10,410 nt of DNA from Candidatus Berkelbacteria bacterium. GTDB lineage: Bacteria; Patescibacteriota; UBA1384; JAHJRZ01. Within the stretch, counting starts at the first letter, position 1. Each line of letters begins with the position of its first letter. The notes under the pieces were generated by a model. That model was not told the origin of the DNA and searched no databases. It worked only from the letters and a program-made list of their open reading frames with translations. Location: positions 1-10,410 of the forward strand of contig JAPLVI010000070.1 in the NCBI GenBank assembly GCA_026397195.1, read 5' to 3'. The translations under genes were made by a program, and so were the position numbers. This document shows, one piece after another, positions 5,478-10,410 of this stretch.

Positions 5478-5954
5478 GTGAACAACATGCCGGACTTCGC
5501 GCCGTATGATAAGTATCGCGTCTTTGACTTTGAGCACTGGGTTCTCTTTCTTAATATCGGCCAGCAATATCTTGGAAGATGCTATCTCGCTCTCAAGCGG
5601 GATGGCGCCATTGACATCTTCGAAGACACCAAGCCATGTGAGCTTGCCGAACTTCTCCGTGCCGTTGCCACCATCAAAAAGGCAATGGCCGAGCTTTTTG
5701 GTCCTGACAAGTACGACTACTGTTCTCTAGGCAACGAATGGCATCACTGTCATCTCCATCTCATACCTCGCTACCAAAGCGAACGCCAGTTCTTCGGCTT
5801 CACTTTCATCGACCAATGCTGGGGAAGAAACTATGCTCTTTACGACCGAAACATCACCTTCCCCAACGAACTTCTCTTTCAGCTCTGTGATGCACTCCGT
5901 AAGGCGCTCTCCGCTCGCCTTCTCTCCGACCTCCATCCTCACCCCCGAGACTGA
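5478..5954 (+). CDS. HIT-family (histidine triad) hydrolase-like protein
   Basis: A 158-residue protein with the triad motif HCHLHLIPRY (90-99; His90, His92, His94), the upstream LGNEWHH (84-90) and the strand YLGRCYLAL (31-39) typical of HIT proteins. These are nucleotidyl hydrolases or transferases, for example dinucleoside polyphosphate hydrolases or AMP-lysine hydrolases. GTG at 5478 gives the longest frame; ATG at 5487 would shorten it by three residues, and neither has a clear Shine-Dalgarno. The N-terminal zinc-binding Cys motif of some HIT proteins is absent. The C-terminal extension (105-158) is not assigned. Codons are clearly richer in G+C than in ddl just upstream, and the gene has its own strong terminator, suggesting transfer. 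The substrate is unknown. Confidence 0.82.
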   Translation: MNNMPDFAPYDKYRVFDFEHWVLFLNIGQQYLGRCYLALKRDGAIDIFEDTKPCELAELLRAVATIKKAMAELFGPDKYDYCSLGNEWHHCHLHLIPRYQSERQFFGFTFIDQCWGRNYALYDRNITFPNELLFQLCDALRKALSARLLSDLHPHPRD

Positions 5955-5962
5955 CCCTGTGC

Positions 5963-5995
5963 CCGGACTTTACAGATGTAGAGTCCGGCATTTTT
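5963..5995 (+). terminator. Intrinsic terminator of the HIT-family gene
   Basis: CCGGACTTTA (5963-5972), loop CAGATG, TAGAGTCCGG (5979-5988): a 10-bp stem with one G-U pair, followed by CA and TTTTT (5991-5995). It begins 9 bases after the stop codon. Confidence 0.85.
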
Positions 5996-6040
5996 AATAG
6001 ATATATAAAAATAGCAGGGAAAAGAATTCTTTCTTAAAAT

Positions 6041-6085
6041 AAAAAACGCCAGTGGGCGACAATGCGGCTGTGTCGCCCGCTGGCG
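6041..6085 (-). terminator. Intrinsic terminator of the PEP-CTERM gene
   Basis: The arms at 6047-6061 and 6071-6085 pair over 15 positions (one G-U) around a 9-base loop. On the minus strand the stem is followed by TTTTTT (6046-6041) and further T-rich sequence. It starts 38 bases after the stop codon. Confidence 0.9.
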
Positions 6086-6123
6086 GGATGAGTATGTCTC
6101 GGATGGATGTTGGTTGAGACCGG

Positions 6124-6807
6124 CTAGGCCTTCTTCTTGCGGATCGCGCCCGCGACGCCGATGGAGGCGAGGGCCAGAAGCGCGATTGACGCAGGTTCAG
6201 GTACCGGTGGGCCTTGGTAGTCGGCGCCGGTCTGGTAGTTGGTGAAGATGCTCTCCCCGTTGCGGCTGGCAAGGTAGACGTCGCCGAAGTAGTCGGGGTT
6301 GATGTCGGTCGTAGTCCAGACGAGCGAGTTGTCGAACCAGTAGTCGATCGAGTTGTCGGCGTTCTTGCCGACCTTGAGCGTGTGTTCGTCGGCGGTTCTG
6401 TCGTCAAGCCACTGCCATCCGGCCACATCGGTGTCCACGTTCCACCAGTAGATGGCGTACTTGTCGTAGGTGGGGTATGCGGACGGAGTCCAGCTTCCGA
6501 ACTGGAACCAGGCGGCGCCCGGCGTGCCTTCCTTCTCGATCCACAGTTGCGCCCGCTGGGTGCCTGGTCCGTTGTCAAGGAAGGAGAACTCGACCCACGG
6601 GGTCAGGGCACTTCGGAACTCGCTTGGTGTGTTGTAGTGGGCGGCGGCGTAGTCGCTACCTGAGCCGACCACGAGGTCGCTGCCGGCGATCGAAAGTGAA
6701 GCACCGTTGTAAGTGCCCCATTCGACGCTATTCCAGAGAAGGGCATGGGCCGTCGACCCAACGAGGGTCAAGACTGCCAAACAGATGAAGAGACTGCAGA
6801 TCCGCAA
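6124..6807 (-). CDS. PEP-CTERM sorting domain-containing exported protein
   Basis: A 227-residue exported protein. A signal peptide (1-22, hydrophobic core SLFICLAVLTLVG, cleavage probably after AHA) is followed by a Trp/Tyr/Asp-rich, probably all-beta domain (about 23-195). It ends in VPEPAS (202-207), a hydrophobic helix (208-221) and the basic tail IRKKKA, the PEP-CTERM signal that exosortase recognises for surface or extracellular-matrix sorting. The start is taken as TTG at 6807: GGAGG (6820-6816) lies 8 bases upstream, whereas the in-frame GTG at 6816 overlaps that site and would add three residues. The body might be a lectin-like beta-sandwich; this is not proven. The gene is much more GC-rich than its neighbours, has its own promoter and terminator, and no exosortase is in the window. 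Confidence 0.85.
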   Translation of the reverse strand: MRICSLFICLAVLTLVGSTAHALLWNSVEWGTYNGASLSIAGSDLVVGSGSDYAAAHYNTPSEFRSALTPWVEFSFLDNGPGTQRAQLWIEKEGTPGAAWFQFGSWTPSAYPTYDKYAIYWWNVDTDVAGWQWLDDRTADEHTLKVGKNADNSIDYWFDNSLVWTTTDINPDYFGDVYLASRNGESIFTNYQTGADYQGPPVPEPASIALLALASIGVAGAIRKKKA

Positions 6808-6823
6808 GGGCAACACCTCCAGT

Positions 6824-6843
6824 GCGACGTGATGATGCGTCGC
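6824..6843 (-). promoter_or_regulatory. Hairpin at the 5' end of the PEP-CTERM transcript
   Basis: On the minus strand GCGACG, an 8-base loop, then CGTCGC form a perfect 6-bp GC stem. It lies at or immediately downstream of the predicted transcription start (about 6841) and before the GGAGG site. It could stabilise the mRNA 5' end or serve as an operator dyad. Confidence 0.45.
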
Positions 6844-6847
6844 AGTT

Positions 6848-6876
6848 ATTATAAAACATGATTATTGTTATGTCCA
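6848..6876 (-). promoter_or_regulatory. Sigma-70-type promoter of the PEP-CTERM gene
   Basis: On the minus strand TGGACA (6876-6871) is followed by exactly 17 bases and TATAAT (6853-6848), a near-consensus promoter. The predicted start is near 6841, giving a leader of about 34 bases to the TTG at 6807. Confidence 0.75.
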
Positions 6877-6891
6877 GTCTTTGCGGGTTTT

Positions 6892-6943
6892 TTGAAAAAA
6901 GACCTAATAGTTCATATGCTCTAAATATAAATCAGAGTATAAT
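6892..6943 (+). promoter_or_regulatory. Candidate promoters of the SGNH-like hydrolase gene
   Basis: Two candidates. TTGAAA (6892-6897), 17 bases, then TATGCT (6915-6920) has ideal spacing but a weak -10. TATAAT (6938-6943) is a perfect -10 with no -35 at proper distance. Either would place the hairpin at 6953-6992 in or near the leader. Confidence 0.45.
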
Positions 6944-6945
6944 AT

Positions 6946-6992
6946 AAAAAAAGCCCATCCTTCGCTCCGACAACAACGGAGCTTCGGAGGGC
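6946..6992 (-). terminator. Hairpin with a minus-strand T-tract; leader hairpin on the + strand
   Basis: The stem is GCCC/GGGC (6953-6956 and 6989-6992), TCC/GGA, a 3x3 internal loop, then GCTCCG/CGGAGC (6964-6969 and 6977-6982) with loop ACAACAA. On the minus strand it is followed by TTTTTTT (6952-6946), so it looks like an intrinsic terminator for leftward transcription, although the adjacent gene at 7003 runs rightward. On the + strand it would be a leader hairpin ending 10 bases before that start codon. Confidence 0.55.
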
Positions 6993-7002
6993 AAAGAGGA
7001 AG

Positions 7003-7857
7003 ATGAGAAGTAAATGGTTAATAGTACTTATCGTTGTTGCAGTTTTAATCCTGAGTTTAGGAGGATATTTAATTTATAGAATTTTACTGACGCCCACCCC
7101 CTGTGGCAATTGTTCTTCTCCGAGTCCGTCAAAAAGCGAAACCCCGACTAATCTCTTGCCCGAGGGTCAGGCCAAAATTATTTTCCTCCATCATTCGACC
7201 GGCCAGGTGATTTGGGACGGCGGGGTGAAAGAATGGTTTGATAATTACAATATTGAAAAGGGTACTAATTTTCAGGTTGAAGAGAGGGTCTTTCCCAAGG
7301 AGTCGCCTTATGGCTGGAATAATTATCCTTTTGATTATTATAATATTTGGGTTAAAAATGGCGGCGGGACCGAGTATAAGACCGAGCCGACTTTGAATGC
7401 TTTGACTAAAGATTATAATGTCATTGTTTTCAAACATTGTTTTCTCGTAAGCCATATTGAGGTAGATAGCGGTAGCCCCAATGTCGATTCAGACACAAAA
7501 TCAATTGAAAATTATAAGCTGCAATATAATGCTCTCCAAAAAGAGATGCGCAAATATAAAGACACAAAATTCATTGTCTGGACGGGCGCGGTTGAGACTT
7601 CAGAAGTGCTTCTTGACGGTCCTGCTAATCGCACTAAAATCTTTTTCGATTGGGTGAAAAATGAATGGGATGAAAAAGGAGATAATATTTTTATCTTTGA
7701 TTTTTATAATCTTGAGACCGAAGGCGGATTGTATTTAAAAAATGAATATGCCGCAAGTTTGACGGATTCACATCCCAATGAAGTCTTTGCTAAGAAAGTG
7801 GCGCCCATATTTGGTCAGAGAGTGGTTGATGTTATTAATGGCAAAAGCGATGAATAA
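7003..7857 (+). CDS. Membrane-anchored SGNH/GDSL-like hydrolase
   Basis: A 284-residue protein with an N-terminal membrane anchor (residues 5-28) and a Pro/Ser/Thr-rich linker (30-52), then an extracytoplasmic alpha/beta domain. The strand KIIFLHHSTGQVIWDGG (58-74) resembles SGNH block I, with Ser65 as likely nucleophile. IVWTGAVE (191-198) resembles a central block. DSHPNEVFAKKVAP (255-268) resembles block V, with a DxHxN arrangement in which Asp255 and His257 would complete the triad. SGNH enzymes remove acyl or acetyl groups from lipids, sugars or cell-wall polymers; no substrate can be assigned. AGAGGA (6995-7000) is close to the ATG, and GGAGGG (6986-6991) is an alternative ribosome-binding site within the hairpin. 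Its base composition matches the AT-rich layer, unlike both neighbouring units. Cys34 follows a proline and is not a convincing lipobox. Confidence 0.68.
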   Translation: MRSKWLIVLIVVAVLILSLGGYLIYRILLTPTPCGNCSSPSPSKSETPTNLLPEGQAKIIFLHHSTGQVIWDGGVKEWFDNYNIEKGTNFQVEERVFPKESPYGWNNYPFDYYNIWVKNGGGTEYKTEPTLNALTKDYNVIVFKHCFLVSHIEVDSGSPNVDSDTKSIENYKLQYNALQKEMRKYKDTKFIVWTGAVETSEVLLDGPANRTKIFFDWVKNEWDEKGDNIFIFDFYNLETEGGLYLKNEYAASLTDSHPNEVFAKKVAPIFGQRVVDVINGKSDE

Positions 7858-7867
7858 ACTCTTATAA

Positions 7868-7946
7868 AGAGATACCCGCTGTCGCTCTTACTGTGCAACC
7901 TATTACATAGTGTACGCACAGTGCGCACTTTGGCGGGTTAATCTCT
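7868..7946. repeat. 79-base structured inverted repeat downstream of the SGNH-like gene
   Basis: The outer arms AGAGAT-ACCCGC (7868-7879) and GCGGGT-TA-ATCTCT (7933-7946) pair over 12 bases with a 2-base bulge. Inside, ACTGTGC (7890-7896) pairs with GCACAGT (7916-7922), and the 19-base loop can form a further small CTAT/ATAG stem. Two unpaired ten-base stretches of similar length flank the inner stem. There is no T-tract, so it is not a simple terminator. It may be a structured RNA, a recombination site or the end of a lost mobile element. A small CTCTT/AAGAG hairpin (7859-7871) overlaps its left edge. Confidence 0.6.
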
Positions 7947-7968
7947 TGGCACTGCTTGTCAAATAGAT

Positions 7969-8020
7969 AAAAAAAACGGCCTGCGACGAACCTCCGGGGT
8001 GGGGGTTCGGCGCAGAGCCG
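7969..8020 (-). terminator. Intrinsic terminator of the pyrD-pyrC unit
   Basis: On the minus strand a stem of CGGC, CTGCG and CGAACC paired with GGTTCG, CGCAG and GCCG (15 pairs, one mismatch, one bulge) spans 8020-7977. It is followed by eight T (7976-7969) and lies 18 bases after the pyrC stop. Confidence 0.92.
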
Positions 8021-8037
8021 TGGTTGCTGTTGGGGCT

Positions 8038-9282
8038 CTAGCCCTTGACTCGCCAGTTGAGCCTTTCTCCGGCGAGGAAGGGACGAAAGCCGCGTGGCTC
8101 GGACTCCAGGGGGATAGTGAAATCCAGATCGTGCACTGGCACGAAATCCCTTGTTGGGCGGTCGAAACGATAGAGACCATCGCCAGTGAGGAAGGGCCGT
8201 AGTTCGCGGAGTTCGGACTCCGAGCGAACCGTGGGGTTGGTCTCGCGCACTAGCGTCAGTTCCTGGGTTGTGGGTTTGAGGCGGAAGAACCTCTCGCCGA
8301 AACGGCAGGCGAAGTTAGCCAGCCTCTTGAGCTGACCTGCCTGGTCGAAGACGTGAGCCAGAATGGGTAACATCGCTGGCGCGGAGAAAACTCCGGCTGG
8401 TGTCTTCGCTGGGGGCCTCGGTTGTTGCTTGTTGAGGATGGGATGAGGGGCGGAGTCACTTCCGTGGACGAAATAGGGCTCGCCGCTCGTGGCTGCTTCG
8501 ATCAACGCCCTTCGGTCATCCTCATAGCACGCCACTGGTCGGCAGAAGTTGTGTGGCTGGCCGAGCACATCGTCGTAGGTCAGCCAGAGATGCTGCGGGG
8601 TGATGGACCCCACAATCGTGTATCCCCTCTGGTTCATCTCACGAATGAAGGCGATGCCTTCCTTAGTTGAGACGTGCGCCATCACCACTCGGAGCCTGCC
8701 GAAGTTTCGCAGAATGCGCCTGATCACGGGCAGGAACTTACGCTCCCGCATGCACGAGGGGTAGCCGGCCATCTCGCCGTGGATCTCAAGCGGAAGATCG
8801 ACTTCCATCATCGCGGCGAAGACATCTCTTAGTCCCTTCGCTCGCCAGTCCACGATGCCGAATGCCGAGTTGGTGGTTACGCCTTGGGGGTAGGCCTTGG
8901 CCGCGATGATTCGGTCCTTCGCTTCGAAGATCGTCTCCGGCGTTGTAGCCCGGACACACTCGCTCTCAACCTTGCTCTCGTACGCGACGGGGATGATCTG
9001 GATGAGCATCAGTGCCTCGAAGTCCGGGTTATACCGCCGGGCAACGGGCAAGATGGACCAGTCAAGGTCCCACTTCCTGCCGTCAGTCGGTCCATCGCGA
9101 TACTCAATCGCCTGCTGCGCCGTGTGGATTGGGTACTTCGTGTTGGGTTCGATGTTGGCGCGACTGCAGACGAGAGCGATGGGCTTGACGGCTGGATGTA
9201 CCTGGATGGTCTCACGAACATGAGCGTGGGTGTCGTAGAAGCGGGGGACGACTAGTTCGGTAATCTGTCGGCGCTTACTCAT
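8038..9282 (-). CDS. pyrC: Dihydroorotase, PyrC type II
   Basis: A 414-residue metal-dependent amidohydrolase that cyclises carbamoyl-aspartate to dihydroorotate, third step of pyrimidine synthesis. Zinc and active-site residues match E. coli PyrC: DTHAH (17-21; His19, His21), Arg23, Asn47, the carbamylated lysine in AKAYPQGVTTNS (128-139; Lys129), His168 in EIHGE, His203 in MAHVSTK, and Asp276 in GSDSAPH (274-280). SITPQHLWLTYDDV (226-239) and GVFSAP (297-302) are also typical. ATG at 9282 overlaps the pyrD stop (ATGA), with AAGGAGG 8 bases upstream, so this start is secure although the frame is open further upstream. The protein is longer than E. coli PyrC (about 348), partly through a duplicated C-terminal motif, RPFLTGDGLYRF (362-373) and RPFLAGERLNWRV (400-412). 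It is GC-rich, unlike the AT-rich layer. Confidence 0.94.
   Translation of the reverse strand: MSKRRQITELVVPRFYDTHAHVRETIQVHPAVKPIALVCSRANIEPNTKYPIHTAQQAIEYRDGPTDGRKWDLDWSILPVARRYNPDFEALMLIQIIPVAYESKVESECVRATTPETIFEAKDRIIAAKAYPQGVTTNSAFGIVDWRAKGLRDVFAAMMEVDLPLEIHGEMAGYPSCMRERKFLPVIRRILRNFGRLRVVMAHVSTKEGIAFIREMNQRGYTIVGSITPQHLWLTYDDVLGQPHNFCRPVACYEDDRRALIEAATSGEPYFVHGSDSAPHPILNKQQPRPPAKTPAGVFSAPAMLPILAHVFDQAGQLKRLANFACRFGERFFRLKPTTQELTLVRETNPTVRSESELRELRPFLTGDGLYRFDRPTRDFVPVHDLDFTIPLESEPRGFRPFLAGERLNWRVKG
8074..8221. repeat. In-frame direct repeat in the pyrC 3' end
   Basis: Bases 8074-8107 and 8188-8221 are similar: both begin GAGGAAGGG and end TCGGACTCC, with matches between. The offset is 114 bases, exactly 38 codons. 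In the protein it shows as two copies of a (S/L)ESE..-RPFL.G....-aromatic motif. The copy nearest the stop corresponds to the normal PyrC terminus. Confidence 0.65.
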
Positions 9283-10289
9283 GCCGCGAGCCTCCTTACG
9301 TTGTAGTATTTGTGGGCGAACCTGATGATGTGGCGTACCTTCCACGGTCGTACGAGTCCAACTATTCCCAGGGCGATGGCATCCGCGCCAGCGGCAAAGA
9401 CCAGGGCTGCCGCTTCTACCGACTGGATGCCGTTGCCGCCGACGATCGGCAGCGTGACACCCTTGGCGCGCAACGCCAGGATACAGCGGATGGTGAAGCG
9501 AAGGCAGGCTGGGCCGGAGAGTCCTCCTGGCTGGCCTTCGAAGTACTTCAGAAGCGGCGACGTGGCACTGCCCCAGACCATCTCCCAGTCTATCTCCTCG
9601 TAGCCGAAACGGATAGTGTTACCTATCCAGAGGAAGGCACACTTGGGGTGATTCGCCGCCCTCATGATACCCTCGATGGGATTGACCGGCGAAAAGTTAG
9701 CACCGATGGGTATACCGAACTCATCGGTGAGTCGGCCGACCTTGTCATGGATTTCTTCGATCTCGTCGAAGAGGAGGGAGTGATCGACTCCCACATTGGG
9801 ACAGCCGTGGTTGGCCATGATGGCGAAACGGACACTGGGCGGGAATAAAGGCAGATACTGTTCTGCTAACATCTCGATGAATTCATCCCACTCAGCCATC
9901 CGTTGCTCGTGTTTCGTCGCGGCCGACATGAAGGTAATGACGAAGGGATGTTCCTTCTTTTCGTACTCGTGGAGGTCGAAGTAGAACTGCGCCCCCTTGC
10001 CGGAGAGACCAACGCAGTTGACGGTATGACCGCTTCGCCACCTCACCTTAACTGATCGGGGGAAGAGCTCACGCGGAGTGAAGCCATCATCGCACAGGGG
10101 CATGTTGCCCTCTCGCGGCGGCATGGTGAAGGTCTTGTAGGCCGGGGTTATCCCTTCTTCGTAGATGTCCCCCAGCACTAGCCTATACGCCCGCTGGTAA
10201 AGGTGGCCCTCGCCGACAAAGCCGGGAACGCCAGGCGCGGTGAAAACAGGTCCGAACTTTACATCTTCGCCTCTGACCCGAAGCCTCAT
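9279..10289 (-). CDS. Dihydroorotate dehydrogenase-like FMN TIM-barrel protein (class 1-like)
   Basis: A 336-residue protein resembling class 1 dihydroorotate dehydrogenases, which oxidise dihydroorotate to orotate (fourth pyrimidine step). YKTFTMPPREGN (51-62) corresponds to the KSxTxxxREGN segment that holds a substrate/FMN lysine (Lys52). ANHGCPNV (159-166) corresponds to NxSCPN with the class 1 catalytic cysteine (Cys163). IGNT (222-225), GGLSG (256-260), GGNGI (284-288) and AAGADAIALG (299-308) are FMN phosphate-site features. The usual VKL(S/P)P lysine appears to be Asn198 in IPIGANFSP (193-201), so activity or substrate could differ. No PyrK partner gene is in the window. It is translationally coupled to pyrC, which supports a role in pyrimidine synthesis. 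A purine-rich AAAGGGGG precedes the ATG. Strongly GC-rich. Confidence 0.82.
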   Translation of the reverse strand: MRLRVRGEDVKFGPVFTAPGVPGFVGEGHLYQRAYRLVLGDIYEEGITPAYKTFTMPPREGNMPLCDDGFTPRELFPRSVKVRWRSGHTVNCVGLSGKGAQFYFDLHEYEKKEHPFVITFMSAATKHEQRMAEWDEFIEMLAEQYLPLFPPSVRFAIMANHGCPNVGVDHSLLFDEIEEIHDKVGRLTDEFGIPIGANFSPVNPIEGIMRAANHPKCAFLWIGNTIRFGYEEIDWEMVWGSATSPLLKYFEGQPGGLSGPACLRFTIRCILALRAKGVTLPIVGGNGIQSVEAAALVFAAGADAIALGIVGLVRPWKVRHIIRFAHKYYNVRRLAA

Positions 10290-10332
10290 CGGAGGCCCCC
10301 TTTCTTGCGTGGTAGGTACGTCTCACAATTAG

Positions 10333-10361
10333 AGCATATATCAATAATAATAGACAAACAA
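10333..10361 (-). promoter_or_regulatory. Candidate promoter of the pyrD-like/pyrC operon
   Basis: On the minus strand TTGTTT (10361-10356), 17 bases, then TATGCT (10338-10333). Both boxes are imperfect but the spacing is ideal. The region is AT-rich, unlike the operon it would serve. The predicted leader is about 36 bases. I see nothing else supportable in 10290-10410. Confidence 0.4.
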
Positions 10362-10410
10362 GAACTAATAATTAATTCGATAAAATTGAAGTTAAAACTA
10401 TATTTGGTAT

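Noticed and set aside
5994-6663. Open frames overlapping the PEP-CTERM gene on both strands
   Set aside because: The products are Thr/Arg/Ser-rich or Val/Gly-rich low-complexity shadows of GC-rich codons, while the PEP-CTERM frame has a signal peptide, sorting motif, promoter, ribosome site and terminator.
6885-6905. TTTTTT-G-AAAAAA palindrome as a terminator or operator
   Set aside because: It is a homopolymer-based AT palindrome with only two flanking GC pairs; expected in AT-rich spacers and not distinguishable from chance.
7129-7455. Minus-strand frame opposite the SGNH-like gene
   Set aside because: It is antisense to block I and other conserved-looking segments, with an Ile-rich product and no ribosome site.
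7868-7946. Possible integron attC site
   Set aside because: The long imperfect hairpin between gene units suggested an attC, but the outer ends lack the paired RYYYAAC and GTTRRRY core sites, gene orientations are mixed and no integrase is seen.
8884-9255. Long plus-strand open frames opposite pyrC and the pyrD-like gene (also 8422-8670, 9312-9848)
   Set aside because: They lie opposite well-supported enzymes with all catalytic motifs; GC-rich coding DNA commonly gives open antisense frames, and the products show no family features.

Overview
The window looks like a piece of an uncultivated bacterial genome, most likely Patescibacteria/CPR (Parcubacteria-like). The base layer is AT-rich, with compact single-domain genes, many tiny membrane proteins, ATGA stop/start overlaps and few strong Shine-Dalgarno sites. 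UMPH-1-type nucleotidase and MTH1-type NUDIX genes fit such genomes. TGA acts as a normal stop in several genes (thpR, the HIT gene, pyrD), so there is no sign of the SR1/Gracilibacteria recoding. The assignment is inferred from style and gene content; no marker gene is present.

Layout. Bases 1-2158: an MTH1-like NUDIX hydrolase and a pyrimidine-type 5'-nucleotidase on the + strand, meeting tail to tail (3-base gap) a six-helix GAP/SfLAP-family membrane protein on the - strand. Bases 2159-2663: a cluster of five consecutive perfect inverted repeats, a small membrane protein gene (- strand) whose last codon and stop lie inside the fifth repeat, and a short palindrome at its 5' end. Bases 2740-5403: a + strand run of two small membrane proteins, a PEBP/YbhB protein, a 48-residue protein with 11 cysteines, the RNA 2',3'-cyclic phosphodiesterase ThpR and D-Ala-D-Ala ligase (peptidoglycan precursor), the last two overlapping by ATGA.

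From about 5478 the composition becomes a mosaic. A HIT-family gene (+), a PEP-CTERM surface protein (-) and a pyrD-like/pyrC pair (-) are clearly richer in G+C. Each has its own terminator, and the PEP-CTERM and pyr units have consensus or plausible promoters and good ribosome-binding sites. Between them lies an AT-richer gene for a membrane-anchored SGNH-like hydrolase (7003-7857), with a hairpin leader upstream and a 79-base structured inverted repeat downstream. The GC-rich units look like separately acquired, self-contained transcription units, though an assembly chimera must be excluded.

Functionally, nucleotide metabolism recurs: dNTP-pool sanitation (NUDIX), nucleotide dephosphorylation (UMPH-1), a HIT hydrolase, and steps three and four of de novo pyrimidine synthesis (dihydroorotase, dihydroorotate dehydrogenase-like). 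The second theme is the cell envelope: Ddl, the GAP-family protein, small membrane proteins, the PEP-CTERM protein and the anchored hydrolase. No tRNA, rRNA, CRISPR array, transposase or integrase was seen. No gene-free stretch exceeds 200 bases.
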